Positions 46,001 through 61,000 are shown, counted from the stretch's first letter. The stretch: 64,000 nt of DNA from Edaphochlamys debaryana (GCA_016858145.1 JAEHOE010000002.1:1426001-1490000); one strand, 5' to 3'. Numbers and translations are program-made. Notes: generated by a model not told the origin, from the sequence alone.

Positions 46001-49000
46001 AGGGGTCGGGTGCGTGCCCAGTTGACCTCAGCGACGACGACGGCTGCAGCGCGACGCGCTCCGAGCCGTGGCGGCGGGCGAGCTGGGAGCGCGCGCGAGC
46101 CGTGGCGCCCCGGTCGCTGATACGCATGGAGACGCGGGAGCCCCGGCGAAGGGTGCCGTGTCCGGCGAGAGGGCTGGAGGCATCCGACTCAAACGAGTCG
46201 TGCGCGTCAGCCTCCACGGGGACCATCCGCCGTGCGCCCTCGGCGTGGTGGCGATGGCTGTGCACGCGGCCGGCAGGGCCCGAGGGGCTCGTGGACGAGG
46301 CCGCGCCGCCAGGCGAAGCCAGAGTGCCGGAGGAGCGGCGGAAGGTGAGCGGGGCCGGTCCCGTGCCGCCGCTGCTGAGCCCGCCGCCGCTGGCTTCCAT
46401 GGACGCCAGGGGCGTGAGGCCCTCGCGAATGGGCTGCAGGACGGGCACCACCCCGCCCGCGCTGCGGCCGAAAGAGCTGCCCTGCCGCCGCGACCGAAAG
46501 CTGCCGCTGCTCTCCAGGGACGGTCGGATGTCGGGCTCAGCGTCGAAGCCGTCCCCGCTGAGGCGCATGTGACGGCTGAAGGAGCCAGCCTGCCACGTGG
46601 TACGGCGGCCGAGCTGCTTGCTGGACGAGGACGGCCTGGCACCGTCCGCAACCCCAGGTGACGTCCCGTCACCAGGAAGCCCGCTGCCGCTGCGTCGGGG
46701 CCGCGTGGGGATGAGCTTCAGCGAGTGCGTGCCTGCGCTTGCGGACCGACGGCGGAGAGTGCTGCTGCGAGACAGGAGGCCACCCGGAGCCGTGGCAGAC
46801 ATTGGGCCGACCAGTGGCCGGGAGGCCGGAGACACGAGAGGCCGGGGCGCGGGGCCCCGTGGGAAGGTCGTGATGATGGGAGGTGGGGCGCCGGGGAGGT
46901 GCGTGGACGGAGGCCGGCTTGGCTGCCCGCCGCTGGGCTCAGAAGAAGCGTCCGGGCTGATGGGCCCGCTGGCATAACGCGACGAATGTTGTTCCACGCT
47001 GCCGGCGCGGTGGAGCGCAGCGGCAGCGGCCGGGGTGGCGAAGGCCGAAGCCGCGGTCAACCCTCTCGATGCGACAGGCGCAAGGCGTCCGGGCCCGTGC
47101 TCGTCGCCCGGTCCTTCACGCGTTGGCTGGCTCTCGTGCGCAGGATGCTCCGCGTCGCTACCGCCCGTGCCCTCCCGAGCAGCCGTGATCTCGCTTGCCG
47201 CCATTCGGGTTGGCAGGTCAGCGGTGGAGACCGTGGACTGGCCGCTGGCCCGGAGGTACGCGGGGTTCTCCTGCCAGCCCCAAGGGTGCGACCGTGCTGT
47301 GCTGACGGCTGGACCATCATCGGGGCTCGGCGGCGCATGCACGCCTGCGTGGGGAGGCTCCTGGTACCTTAGAGCCACGCCGGCTGCAGCCGCGGCTGCG
47401 GCAAGGCCCGCAACCCCTGGCCTGCCTGGCCCCGCGCCCGCGGCTGCAGCGCCAGCCACAGTGCGAGCGGACGGCGGCATGGGCAGCAGCCCAGCGGGCG
47501 ACGTGTGACCAGAGGCAGGTCCTGCCATGGACGCATGCCGCCCGTGCCGCACGCCCGCCTGCAGGGAGACGCTGGGCATGGAGATGGGGCTGTTCTCGCC
47601 GCTCCGGAGGACCACGACAGTCCCCGGCGGCGATGCCTCGGATGACATGCCCGTGTGGGCGAAGCCAGCTGAGGGCTGCGGGGCAGGGTCCTGCTCAACC
47701 ACGCCGCTGATGCGGAGCCCAGCCGGCCCTGGCGTGCGGGGCGTTCCGCCTGCCCAGCGGGCAGCCGCGTTGGAGCTGGGCCTTCGGGCCTGAGGCGTCC
47801 CCGCGGCGCTGCCTCCGGTGCTGCCCTGAGCGCTGCGGGCCACAAAGGGCGACGCCGAATGCATCCCGGCGCCGGCGGTGGCAGTGGGGGTTGTGCTGCT
47901 GGACCCGCCCTCCCAGACCGGCGGCAGGGGGCTCTGCGTGTCCAGAATGTCCGTCACGATGCCGAGGTTCCCCGAGTAGTCTGCGCCGGACTCCAGAGCC
48001 GGGTCGTGCGCGGGCGGATGCGTCTGAATGCTGGGGAATGGGGTGAAGGCCTGCGACCCCGGCCGGCTGCGCGCTGCGGCCTGCTGGAACGAGTGCAGCT
48101 CCATGGATGGCAGTGGCGCCGAGAGCATATCTGGGAAGACCGCATCCGGGCCCTGCGAGCGTTCCGGCTGCGGGGTCAACACAGGGGCGTGGGGGAAGGG
48201 CTCATATGCGGAGCCGTTTCCATGGTGGTGCCCGTGGTTTAGGGTTACCATAGCAAGGTGCGATGCGGGAGCCGGCCCAGCTCACCTGCAAGGGCCCTTG
48301 CCGGCGCATGCTTATGCCGACTTGGCTGCGGCGAGGCATGGACGGCCCAGGCGGTAGCTCTGCCGTGCCGCTTGAGCTGTGGCGACGATCCCGGGAGCCG
48401 CCCAGCTCGTGGGCCGTGCTGCCCCGCAGGAAGCCTCCGCCGCCATACGACGACGTTTGCACGTCTGCAGGACCAGAGGCGGAGAGAGCAGCACGCCCGC
48501 AGTCAGTCGTAATGCCAACGCTCCCATCTGTACCCCATCCCGGCACACTGGTGCTGCGGCACCCGCCCCCGGGACCTCCTCCCCATGTCCGCTTACGTGC
48601 GCTGCCGCGCCTCCGCCGCGCCGCCAGCATGCGAAGCAGCGCGCGCGCGTTGGTCCCGGTCCCGCCGCCGCCGCGGCTGTTGCTCGGCTGCGACTGGGAG
48701 CCCGCGTGGGACAGGTCGGGTGACTCCAACTCTGGGCTGGGCTCCACCACCAGATGCAACCGCACGTGATCGTTTGGCTCCACGTAAAGGTGAACCACCA
48801 CCAGTCGGCGGGTAGCCGAGAACTGGGGGCGCAGATCGACGTGGGACTCAGTGGGCGACACGCCGCGGGGCCGCAGCGCGCTGCTGATGGAGCTGAGGTC
48901 GGACTCCTCTGCAGGTAGCGGGGCAGGGGGGCGCGGGAAGCGGCCGTAAGTCAGGGTGGCAGACAGCCGCCAGGAAGTAGAGCGTGTGCTTATGGGCGCA

Positions 49001-52000
49001 CTGCGGGGTTGACCGCAGGGAAGAGTGCTGGACACGCGGCAGTGACTGAGAACGACAGGTGGGCAAGCGACGACCGCAGTCATCTCACCCCTGCCCGGCA
49101 TGACGTAGTTGAAGACGGTCTGCAGGCGCTTGGTGATGCGGAAGACGAAGGGCGCGGGCGCGGCCGGCGCGGGCGAGGGGCGGTAGGTGAAGCGGATGCG
49201 GATGTGCTGCTCCTGCTCCCCAACGGAGGGCACGGGCCCGGAGGCCAGGGTCTGGGCCGGCCGCACCGAGGGCTCGTGCGGCTCGTCCTGGAAGCGGACC
49301 TGCGTGGCGGGTTTGCACATACGTTCGGCAATAGGCACGTTGTCTATTGCTGCAGAGGCACAAGACGCGGACCAAGCAACGGAGCACGTGCGCAGCGCAC
49401 AGGCACGTGGCCTGGGCCTCACCGTCCGCTCGCCCGCGGCCGGCAGGCCGCCCGTGGGCTGGTGCTGGAGCTTGCTCGCCTTGGCGCCGCTGGCCCAGGG
49501 CAGGCGGCCGAGGAGCCCGCCCAGCAACGCCCGGTTGGGCGAGGGCCCCGGCGGTGGCGTCTCGGAAGGAGCGCCGCCCGCGGACGCTCCTGCTCCCGCT
49601 ACATCCGCTGGCGTGGCTGCAACCACAGGCGTGGTCCCGGCGCGCGGGGTGGTGCTCCTGCTGGCAATCTCGCCATGAGCCGGCCGGCGCACCGAGATCG
49701 GCGGCAGAAGGATGTGTCCGGTGACAGCAGCCTCAGCCACGTCCACGGCAGACGCGAACGCCGAGCTGCCGAGGAGGCTGGTATCGAGCACCACACTGGG
49801 CCCTCGCTCCCGCAGCGCAAGGGGCGCTGCGGCCAGGGCTGCGGCCGTCGCGAACGGCGTGGGCGGTGGAGGCGGCGGAAGTGGAGGCGGAGGCAGCCCG
49901 TGCCCCAGCGAGACCGATTTCTCCGGCGACGTGGAAACCGCCGAAGGGGGCCGCTCGTGCGTTGTCGCTGCTGCGGGCCCGGCCGGCCCCGCCTCTGGCG
50001 CCAGGACTAGCTCCACCATGGACGGGGGGGCGGGGCCCATGACCACTGACCTCGACATCGGATGCGGCGGCGAGGGCAGGGTCGACAGCGACTGCAAGGG
50101 CGCTGACGGCGGCCTGCCGGCAGCGCCCTTGAGCGCGCCCCCGTCGGTAGAGGGTCTGGCTGAGCCACCTTCCGGCTGCCTGGAAGCCACGCTCTTGATT
50201 GCCCCCCCGTCAACTGATTGCCTGGCGGAGCCGCCTTCCGGCTGCCGTGACCCCTGCCTGGAGCGGTCCACTGAGGGCCGTGCCGAGCCGCCAGCACCGC
50301 TGCGGGACGACTCCTCCGCCGTCCCAGCGTCGCGCTTGTATGGCCCCGGCTCCAGCTTCAGCTCCATCCGCACCAGCTTCTCGGGGTTGCGGTGCCAGAA
50401 GCCGCCCGAGAGGGACCGAGCGTCCACCGTGGGCTGTGGCGCGACGGCAGCGGCCGCGGGCGGTTCGGGCGCCTTGGGCCCCGAGCCACCCGGCAGCACC
50501 GTCTCCATGGCCACCTTCATCCCGTGTTGCACCTGCGCCACCATGTCGGTCGCCTTGTTCTTCATCTCCTGCGGGACCAGAAGCAGCAGCAGAGCTTCAA
50601 CAGGAAGTCTAAAAGGCAGTACAACGAAGCCCACACTCTGGCAGGCCGTGCGTGCAGCCGGCTGAAGGACCCCAAAACCACCGTCTGCAATCCCATACTT
50701 TTCGTTCTCGTGTCACTCCCAATTAGGTGCCGCAAGAAGCCCACCTGCAGCAGCGGCGTCTGCGGGGCCATGCGGTTGCGCGCCTGCAGCGCCAGCATGA
50801 CCTCGTTGAAGGTCTCTGCGTCCTCGTTGCGGACGAGGCGCATGAATTCGGGCAGCATGTCCATCTCCCGGTCGCGGGTGCTCAGCTGCACGGTGCCGTA
50901 GTTGATCTCTACCGGCCTGCGGGGTAAATGACAAGAGGACGAGGCGTGGGACAGGCGTGATGCGGTCTTGTCACAATTGCTGCGGCAGCCTATGCGAGGC
51001 AGCAGTTGGCCCGCGCAAAGGGCCGCGGCCGCTTCCCGCCTCCAGTTGCAGTCCCTGACAGCGTCGCTGTCGTACTGGGGGCCCGGTCAGCGCTGCCGGG
51101 TAACGACTGAGGAGCAGGCGCTCACCGTGTTGAGACGAGGAAGAGCTGCGGCACCTTGATGCTGACCAGCGCCTGCTTGTGCAGGTCCACGTAGTGGTGC
51201 TGCGTGCAGCCGGGCTGGATCTGTACGCGCCGCACGTTGTGCTTGGCCCACTCGATGAACGCGCCCAGCTCCTGCCAGGAGATCTGAAGGGTCGGGTAGC
51301 AAGGCCAAGATGGGGAAGGGCGGGAGGCCATGCGGTTGCGGCGGCGGCGTACGGCCCAGGTGGCACGCGCTGCATCCAGGTGGCATGATGCAGTGCAGGC
51401 TGAGCAAGTGCGGTGCCGCCCGTGTAACACGGGTGTTGCGGGCTCGCACCTTGTCCGCCGCCTCGCTGTCGGTCCTGAACAGCAGCTCCATCTCCTTGGC
51501 GCTCCGCCGCGCCGCCCAGCGCAGCTCGTACCGCAGCAGCGCCAGCAGGCAGCACTTCTGCTCGTTGGGCTGCATGTTCTTGAGGTCCGGGATGCGGGCC
51601 TGCAAGAGAGGGAACAAGCAAGGGGGGCAGGGTTCCTCGGTGATAATGCCTACGGACCTGGTGGGTGTCCGGCCCTATGCAACCCCCGCTTGCAACACCA
51701 CCTTGAGACACCCCTTTGTAACCTCAACTTGCGAGCACCCCTTTCGCAACCTCCTCTTGCAAGCACCCTTGCAACCCCCTCTTGCAAGCACCCCCTTGCG
51801 AGCACCCCTTTTGCAACCCCCTCTTGCAAGCACCCGTGAAAGCCCCCTTGTGCAACCCCCTCTTCTGCAAACCCCCCCCCCTGCAACCCCCTCTTGCAAG
51901 CACCCGTGCAACACCATTTCCGCAACAAAGCCCCTTGCAGCAACGCGGCTGCGCAACCTGTCAGCCCTCTATCCTCTTGCCCTTGCCTTGTGTTTTAGCA

Positions 52001-55000
52001 GCTGCACGAGGTTGAGCAACTCCGTGACGATGCGCTCGCAGTCGTCCTCGGTGACCTTGAACGCGTTCGGCAGCACCTCGCTCCGCCGCAGCCGATGATG
52101 CAGCCGCAGCCCCCCGCCACTGCCCGCGGCCACCTCACGCGCCGGGTCCTGCGAGATCGCAAGTGACGTGGTCCCCACGATGCTGTGCCGACCGTTGGCG
52201 GGCTCCGTCTCCTTGCCAGCGGAGCTGGTGGTGATCAGGTATCCGTCCATGAAGTACGGCAGCGAGTTGGTGAGGATGGTGGTGGGCGCGATCTTGATCG
52301 ACGCCTCCAGGGGCCGCGTGGCGCGCGCGAACTCGCCCGGCCCTGGCACCTCGAGCGTGTGGAAGGTGGTGTACGAGTACTCGGTGCGGCTCTTGACCTT
52401 GACCTGTGCATTGAGGCGCAAGAGGCGGGACACACTGGCTCAGCATGACGTTGGGCTTGCAGTGCATGCTGTTTAGCAGAGACCTCAACAAGAGCAGGCA
52501 GTGGCAAGATGGATGGAGGCCGGCAGCGACCGACTGACCTTGACGGCAAAGTGGAGCGGCGAGCTGCCGTACAGCCCCCGGGCACCGTCCAGCGGCGGCC
52601 CCGACGCGATGAAGCCGGCCTGGCGCGTCATGTCCGCGACATTGGGCGAGAGCCGAATCACGTCGTGGGCCGCGGGCATGTAGTGCCGGGGCTCCAGGTA
52701 CAGGGTGCCGCCCAGCGCCGCCAGCACCGGCAGGTAGCGGCCTGCGGAGAAAGCGGGAGAGGGAACAGGGGCGCAGTGAGATCCGTGACGAGAAAGGCCC
52801 CACACGGTGAAAACTTTGTAGGCCAGTGCCAGCCAGTGCCAACACCCGCGCTCGGCACGGCCACCCACCCTCGCCGGGGCGCAGCGGTTTCATGCGGATG
52901 TCCTGCTCGCCCGGCAGCTGCACGTCTCCGGGGCCCAGCTCGATCTGGCGGGCCAGCAGCGCGGCGGGCATGTGCAGGCGGAAGCCCAGGCGCAGGTGCG
53001 TGCCGTTCTGGACGTACAGCGCCGAGTGGATCTTGATGATCTTCGTACGGCCCACCAGCACCACGTCCACGATCACGGGCGTACGGCGGTCGTCGTGCGG
53101 CGAGTGCAGGTCGTAGCAGTACTTGCCCACGACGTCGATCGACACGTCTGGGGGCGGCCGGGGTAAGTGGGGCCAGGACAGGATGTAGGGTCAGAAGCAG
53201 CGGCCAGAGACGCCCTAGCTCCCAAGCCGGCTGATGGCAACGGGCAGTCCACGGCGAGCTTAATGGAAGAGGAGCCGGGCTAGCTCCCCAGCCCCAAGCG
53301 CCGCAGCCATTTACCTGGGATGGGCATCCAGTTGCCGTCAAACTTGAGCACAATGACCTGGGCCTGCAGCCGAGTCACCACCACACCGCCCGGGCCCACG
53401 ATCTTGACCTCCTTGGGCGTGGGCGTGACCTGCAGCTCCTCGCTGGCGCCGGGCCGCAGCAGCTTCTTGGCGCCCAACATGCCAGTGGCGGGCGCGATGC
53501 TGTCCGAGTCGGGCGCGGGGGCCCAGTACGACATGGTCATGCCAGTCATGTTCTGGATCAGGTACCTGCGAGGGTACGGCAAGGACGGAGCAGTGCAAAG
53601 CACAACCGTCGATTGGCATGGCTTCATTACCCATGCTAGTACGCCTCTCAGCAGAAGCAAACAAGGGCTCAACCCCGCGCCAGCCTCAGCTAACGCAGCC
53701 CAGGGATATGATTGTAGCCGTTTGCTTGCGACTCGCCTCTGCGGCACGCGGGACATGATGGAGCCGCTGAGGGCCATCTGCTCGCTGGGCGAGGGTGGCT
53801 TCTCGGCGTAGGGTGTGGCGGCGTCCAGCTTCTCGCGCATCGCCGCCGACACCTGCGCCTCGCTTCGGTCGGACAGGCGCCGCGAGAACGCCAGCGCGTC
53901 GCCGATGGTGAGTAGCGAGGATGGGTGGAAGTTGATCTTGAGAAGCTCCGTTGAGGTCATGTACATGTACCTGCCGCCGTAGGGAGGGGCCGGACAGCGG
54001 TTGGCGGTTGGTGGTTGGCGGCTAGGATGCGGGGATGAGGGGCAGCCGTGGCAAGGCGGTGGGCAGGCGGGAGCAACATAGGACCGCGGGTGTAAAACAA
54101 CTCTGGGGTTCTGTGCTGGGGGCGCTTACTTGGTGCGGCTGGACTTGAAGATGGGGTTGATGGGGTCGCTGAGGTGGAACTCTGCGGGCCAGGGCTCCAG
54201 CAGGTGCTCCCAGCGGCCGGTGGAGTTGTTGAGGAACTGCGCCGACGTGAGCGTGGTGATGCAGCCCGTCTGCTCAGGAAGGTGGTCGAAGAACCTGCGG
54301 ACAGGGGTTTCCCGTGAGCAGTCGTGCCGGGCGTATACGATTTGAGCCTGGTTAGCCGTGGACCCAGCCTCACGAGCAAGCAGCAGACCCTTACCTCCGC
54401 TCGGTGCTGTACTCGACGGTCAGGTGCTCGATGGCCGCCGCAAGCACGTCTGGCGCGCCGTAGGATTTGGGCTTGTCGTCGCACAGCACGAAGGCCATGG
54501 ACGTGATCTCCACGTCCACCGTCATCATGCTGGGCCGGAAGTTCCAGGAAGCTGCAGCAGGGCGTGGCAGCGGCGCAGCACGCACAGCACACGCTACGTC
54601 AGGTACAGGGAACAACCGCAGGATTCCGCCCGAGCAACAAGCTGCAAAGTCGTCTCCCCTGTGAACTATGTGCCCCTGCCCCGAGGGGCCCGTCGAAGAG
54701 CGACGGAGAGTGACCCTGGCCCACCCTTCTCCATGACCGTAGCGTCCGCCAGCACACCAGCCGCCATGCGCATGGACGGCGCCGTGGGCGGGCCCTGCGC
54801 CAGCCGCGCCTTGCGCCGCTGCAGCACGGGCGCGGGCGCAAAGATGCCGCTGTTACGCGCCATGAGCTCCGAGGCCATGCCCATGTCGTCCATGAGCGCG
54901 TGCCACAGCGGAATGTTGGAGAAGGAGCCGCGCACGACGGCCGTCTCCAGCGTGAGCACCAGGCTGGTCGTCATGGTGCGGCGATTGAGCATGTTGTCGC

Positions 55001-58000
55001 GCGCGACCTGCGTGCTGGAGTCCGTGGGCAGCGGCAGGCGGTGCGCCTCCATGAGGCCCGAGGCGCGCTGCAGCGCTTGCTCCACCAGCAGGTCCTTGGG
55101 GGGGCGGGGCAAACGGGAAGGAAGGAACCGAACACGGGAGAAAGCCGGATACTGAGCAGGGATACCGAGCGGATGCTGCCCTAATCAGGCGCAGGCCCTG
55201 TACGCTCCGCTGCCTGGGGCCGAGGCTTGGCCGGGCCAAGAGGGAGATCCAGCAAGGTTCACGTACAGAGGCGATAGGAAGGCGCACAAAGCCACCCAGG
55301 CCGCAGTCCACGCAGCGACGTACCAGGGGCTGCTTGGTGGACTCGATGGCGGGCAGCTGCCGGGAGCGGGCGGACGCGGCGTCCTCGTTGACCAGGTCCC
55401 CGTGGTGGGGGCCCAGCGACGGGCGGTGCGCGTGCGGCGCGTACGGTGCGTGTAGGGCCCCGCCCTCGCCCGCCTCAGAGGCCTGCTCGAGACGCTTCTT
55501 GGCGGCCTCCGCCTTCTTGCGCAGCCGCCGCAAGATCCGCCGCTTGAAGCCCAGAACGCGCACGAAGCTGAGGCAAGGCATGGCAAGCAAAGCAATGCGG
55601 CGGTCAATACATCCGCGCACCCTGGCCTGTGGATGCGCTCGGCCTCTGCCCTCGCAAAGCCGGGCCCCAGACCCTGCCGTGACCGCAGCTTACTTGATGT
55701 ACCGCAGCATGGTCTTGGACTCCTCCACCAGCGGCAGCGAGCAGCTGTACTCCATGGCCAGCGACTTGATGGGCAGCAGCCAGTTGTTCACCTGCGCCGA
55801 GTGGTGCCGCACGAAGCCGGCGGCGTTGCGCAGGTCCACCTTGAGCACGCTGTCGCCGTCGCCGCCTGCGGAACACGAGCAGGCCAGGGCAGGGAACTCT
55901 AAGGCGCACGTGTTGAAGCAGAGCGAGTGAGGAGAGCAAGCGGCGCAAGGCCAGGCTCAGAGATGATCGTCGGGGTGAGCGAGGAAGGAGCAGGATCGTC
56001 GAGATGAGCGAGGAAGGAGGTGGCTGTCGTGACCAAGAGCTCACGGGAAGCCGGCGCAGATGCGTTGTTATAAGTGTGGCAGCGTGCCTCAGACATGGTT
56101 GGGCGGAAGACTGGTGCACAAGCGGAGCCCACAGTAGCTCACCTGAGAAGTGGCCCACGCGCAGTGCCGACATGGTCAGCGCGATGCCCATCTCCTCGAG
56201 CAGCGGCTCCTCCTCCTCCCGCTGGTACAGGCTCTTCATGCTCAAGCCCCCCAGGTTCATCCAGGGGCCGGACAGCGTGCCGGGCCCCGACAGCGCCGAT
56301 GTCGCCCCACCCAGGGTGCCCTCCCGCGTGCTGCGCGTGGGGCGCGAGCTGCTCGTGGCCCGGCCCCGCCAGCCGATCATCTGGGCCTGGCCTTGGCCGC
56401 CGTGCGACTGCGCACGCACAGTCCCTGAGGCTCCGCCCGTGCTGCTGCGCCGCTGGTTGCCGCCAGCCTGGTTGAAGCCGGCCGTGCTGGCCCGGTGCCC
56501 GGGGGCGCCAGCCTGGCTGGCCCGCGGGCCGTGCGACGGCGTGCCGCCCACGCTGCTGCGGCGGTGGGGCGGCGCCATGGGCATGGGCCGTGGGATGAGC
56601 GAGTCAAGGCTGACCAAGCTCGCGAACAGCGCCTGCAGCTTCTCAGCCGCAAGGGCCACCGGCGCGCCCGCGGCCTCCGCCGTTGCGGCGCGCCAGCCGT
56701 ACTCCATCCGCCGCAGGTGCGGCGACAGCACCGGAATGAAGAGCTGGCTGTCGCGCAACACCAGGTTGAAGTAGAACCAGGACGTGGCGGCGAGGCGGAG
56801 CATGGCCTCGGGCCCGGCGTTGGGCTGGCCCCAGTTGGGCAGGAAGATGTTGATGATGGCGGATATGAGCGACATTTCCGTGAGGTACGGCCACTGTACG
56901 AGCGTGTGACAGAGCTCAATCTCGTTGGCCATCGTGCCACAGCGCAGCATGGTGAAGGAGACGCGCACGCACTTGTGCCCGTCCTCGCGCGGGCACTCGC
57001 CCGCCTCGCCGCTGTACGAAGGCGCCGTGCTGGCGGCACCGCTGTGGCTGCCGGAGCCGGGCACGGGGCGCTCGGTGCACAGGTGGGCCGCCTCGTTGGG
57101 GGGCAGGTCCACGCTGGAGCGAATGAGCGTCACCACGGCGTGCTTGCCCGGGAAGTTGACCGGCTGGTCGTCCACCACGGGCTGCAGGTGGACCAGGTCG
57201 TCGGGCGTTTCCGTGCTGGCGGCGTCCTGCTGCGTGTGGACGCGCACGCCGTCCTCGGCCTGGTATGAATGACAAGAGAGGGCAGGAGGAGGGTGCGTCA
57301 GTAGGAGACAGACTGGGTCCGTCAATTAAAAAGCTCCCTGTAGTGGAGGGGGTGCGTCGTAAGCGAGTGAGGGCAGAGCGCATGGGCCACATGAAGTTCA
57401 GGGGCGGAAACAGCAGTACTAGCAGCAGCTCGCTAGCACACCAAAGAGGGACATGTAGCCACGGCGCCGCGCCCCCAGAGCAGCGCACTCACCTCCGAGC
57501 CGTCCTGATCGTTGGTTACGTAGGAGCCGGTCTCCTCGCGCTCCTCCGCGATGGGGCCACCGTCGTGGAAGAGGTCGAAGTGGTCAGCGTCCCAGTTGTC
57601 GTCGTCGCTGCTGGCCTGCGTGACGGTGCTCTCGGTGGCCTCCGAGGCGGTCCGCAGCTGACTGCTCACGCGCACGTCGGCAATCTGCGGGGCGGCAAGA
57701 GATAGCACAACCCGCTCTTAGTGCAAGCCACTCCGCCGCCATAGCCCAAGCGCCTCCCTGCCCAGCAGCTGCATCAAGCCGCCTAGAGCCCCGCCAAGCG
57801 TCCGCTAGGTGGCCTGCTTTCCCCTGGGTGCGTCCTCACGTGCAGCTGCTGGGAGTGGAAGGCCAGGAACAGGTCGCCTGTGCGCTGCATCATGATGAGC
57901 CCCAGGCTGCAGCGGGAGAAGCAGGCCTGCAGGCACGCCTCGGTGGCGCTGCCCGGCTGCACCGCGGGGTTCCACCAGGCCGGATCGCTTTCCAGGTCGG

Positions 58001-61000
58001 CCTGCGACGGACAGACAGAGCAAATTGAGCGCACGCGATAAGGGCACCGAAGCAGAAGGCATGCATCCAAGCGCGCTGAACAGAAAGGCACACGGATGAA
58101 AGACAGGATGCTGCAAGGCAGGGTGCCCAGGCTGGGCGGGCGCATGTACGTCACCCACGTGCAGCTGGTCAAGCCACTCCACGGTGAGGTGGAAGAACGG
58201 GTGGTGCCCGGGCCTGGGGCTGAAGTTCATGTGCGGCTCGAAGGTGGTGCGGCGGGGCGCGGGCGGCGTCGTGGAGGCCATGCCCGCGTTGAAGCAGCTG
58301 TGCGACTCGACCACATTGTCTGCGGCAAGGAGGCAAGGAAATGGAGAAGTCCAGAGGGATGTGGAGATGACACGCGTCCACGACTTCGTTCTGCGTCATG
58401 CAGCAAGCCCGCAGGGTCGAGACGACCCGCAACCAAGCGCGTTCCTGTGCCCCAGGGCCCAAGGCCGCATCGCAAACTTCAGACCTGTCATGCCCCGCAG
58501 CGCAACCACGCCGCTGCCTGCCTCACCCGTGATGACCTTGATGAGCCGCTCGTAGCGCTTGGGCCCCAGCGTCGCCACCATGGCCTCCGGCGCGCGGAAG
58601 TGCAGCTGCAGCGCTCCGTGTTTCTTGTGGCTGAAGATTGCGCCCAGCAGCAGCACGGGATCGATGATGCGCTGCAGCTGCTGCAGCTCTGTCTCCGCCA
58701 GCTGCTGCAGCGCGCCCTGCAGCTCCAGCTCCTGGTCGCCCGCCGTCCGCTCGCGGGACAACAGCTCGGTGGCGAAGCGGATGGAGCTGGAGGGCGGCGC
58801 GGGGGCGGCCAGTCGGGAAGGTGCTGGGTAGGAGGCCTGGCGCTGGAGCCCGAGCGGGCCGGGCCGGACTGGCGGCGCAGGCCGCTGCTCGGCGCTGGCG
58901 AAGGCAGACAGTGCCTTGCTCCGCTCGGGGCTGTCGGCGGGGACGAGCTTGCAAGCGTGTGCGGCCAGGCCGGTGGCCGAGAAGAGGGCCATAGGCGGGA
59001 ACATGCGGCTGACGCTCGTGTGCTCGCTGGGCCGCCGGGGCGTGCCGTTGTCACCGTCACGACCGGCGCCTCCGTCGTCTGCGAGGCGAAGGGGAAAGCA
59101 CGGTGAGGTCATGGGCCACGCCCATCCCAACATGCTGCACTCAAGCAAGGTGCCGTTGCTGCCTCATCAGGAGGCCACACGCACCTCTGGCTCCTCCGTC
59201 AAAACCATCCGCGCCGCCGCGCTGCTGCTCAGCCTGCCCCTGCACAGCGGCCTGCACCGCCACGCCCGGACCCGGCGCGGCCGCAGTGGCGCCCTGGGCT
59301 CCCCGCTGCGGGTGGAAGGTGGTGGTCACGTGCTGCATGGCGGCGGCGGCCGTGAGCGACCGGTCGTCGTTGTCCGGGATGCGAAGGTAGCCGGGCCGCT
59401 CGTCGATCTGGGGAATGGGCCGGTCCTCCACCAGCAGCAGGCCCATCTCGCCGCGCTGCTTCATGCGCTTCTGACCCGCCTCCTGGAAGATCTGCAGAGC
59501 GACACGGGACCCAGGTGGGAGGGCATTGTGGCGGCAGGAAGGAGGGTAAGAGTTATGGCAGGGGGACGGGCCTGGAACAGCCAGCCCCTGTGGTTCCCAG
59601 GGCGCAGGGTTTGATCATGCCGCACGCAGTAGAGAAGCCTGCGACAGGTGCCTCTTTTCGTTAGACCTTGGGCGCTCACCTCCTTTAGCGGGTCCAACAC
59701 CTTGGTCTTGGCCGCGTGCAGGCCCTTGTGCAGGCGACTGCCGGAGACGTCCTCCATACACCTGACTTCCGGTACGGTGGGCTCGTTACGGGCAGTGGTT
59801 GTGGGCCCTGCATGCGTGGAGAGCTCGACATGTCAATCCACGGGGTGCCAAGATCCACGGGGTGCCAAGCACTCCGGCAGCACACATGGCACACTTCCGA
59901 TGCCCGTCCTCATCTCACCAGCTTGCTGCTGTGCGGGGCTTGCTTGCGGTGCCTGCTGCTCCGGCTGGGCCTCCTGGTTGATCTGCGGGAAGTGCTCGTC
60001 GCCCAGGATCAGGCTGGACTGGATGAGCTCTCCGATGGCCTCCTCGTTGGTCATCCACTCGATGTTGTCGTCGCTCTGCGCCTCCACGCCCTCGGCCTGG
60101 CCGTGCAACCCTACGTCACCATCGTCGCCCAGGGGCTCCAGCAGCTGCAGAGCCGAGGTGTCGCCCGGGATGCAGACCGCGAGGGAGTTGATGTCGACCG
60201 ACAGGGCTTCGTTGTGGATGGCGCGGCGGATGATGGACTTGCGCCCGGCGGCGCCCGCTGGCAGCACGGCGGTCAGGTTGGTGACCTGCGCAGGAGGAGG
60301 GCAAGGGCATGGGGGTCGGGGAGAGGTGCTATAGAGCACATGCAAGCGGCAATACGGCGGGCGCAAGCGCAACGCGAGAGGGTGCAGTCTTCTCTTTCAA
60401 TTCCCAAGATGCTAGAGCACCGGCCACCCGGGTTGCCCACCTTGATCATGATGATCGGCGGCGGCGGCTTCGGAGCCGCCGGCTCGCCGCCCGCCTGCTT
60501 GGCCGCTGCAGCGTCCGCTGCCGGCGGGGCTGCTGTCTCGCCGGCCGCTGCTGCGCGCGCCGCCTGCGTCGCCGCCTTGTTGCGGCGGTACTGCTTCTCG
60601 GCCTCCTTGTAGGCGCCAGACACCACGCCCACGGCGTACAGCACGTTGTTCAGGTACCGCCGCAAAAAGGTGATGCAGGGGTCATGCAGCGTGACCACCA
60701 CCTGGGTGGGAACGCCCGGCACAGGCGAGACCTGGCACAGCACCTCCAGTCGGCAGCTGCGGGGCCGGGGCTTGGCCGCAACAAGCGGAAACGACTGCGG
60801 CCCCGACTGGTACCCCGACATGCTGAACGGCCCCGACGGCTGGCCGCTGGGCTTGTGCGACATGGTGGCCGCCTTTTCCGGCGAAAGCACCCCGCCGTCG
60901 CCGTCCTCGTCGACCGGCACGGGCACGCGACGGTTGGCCATGAGCACGTTGCGGTGCTCCACGTTCCCCTGCAGATCCAGGACTTGCACGTGGCTCACGT

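Noticed and set aside
45822..48251. An independent gene starting with an ATG near 48251
   Set aside because: The conserved splice acceptor at 48168 and phase match place this sequence as one long disordered exon of the VPS13-like gene. The apparent start lies in the intron.
51675..51930. CRISPR-like array
   Set aside because: The units are contiguous, degenerate and lack unique spacers; the genome is eukaryotic nuclear.
51650..51956. Short frames with repeated LARG/CLQEGV words
   Set aside because: They arise from the intronic minisatellite; all frames of such a repeat look periodic.
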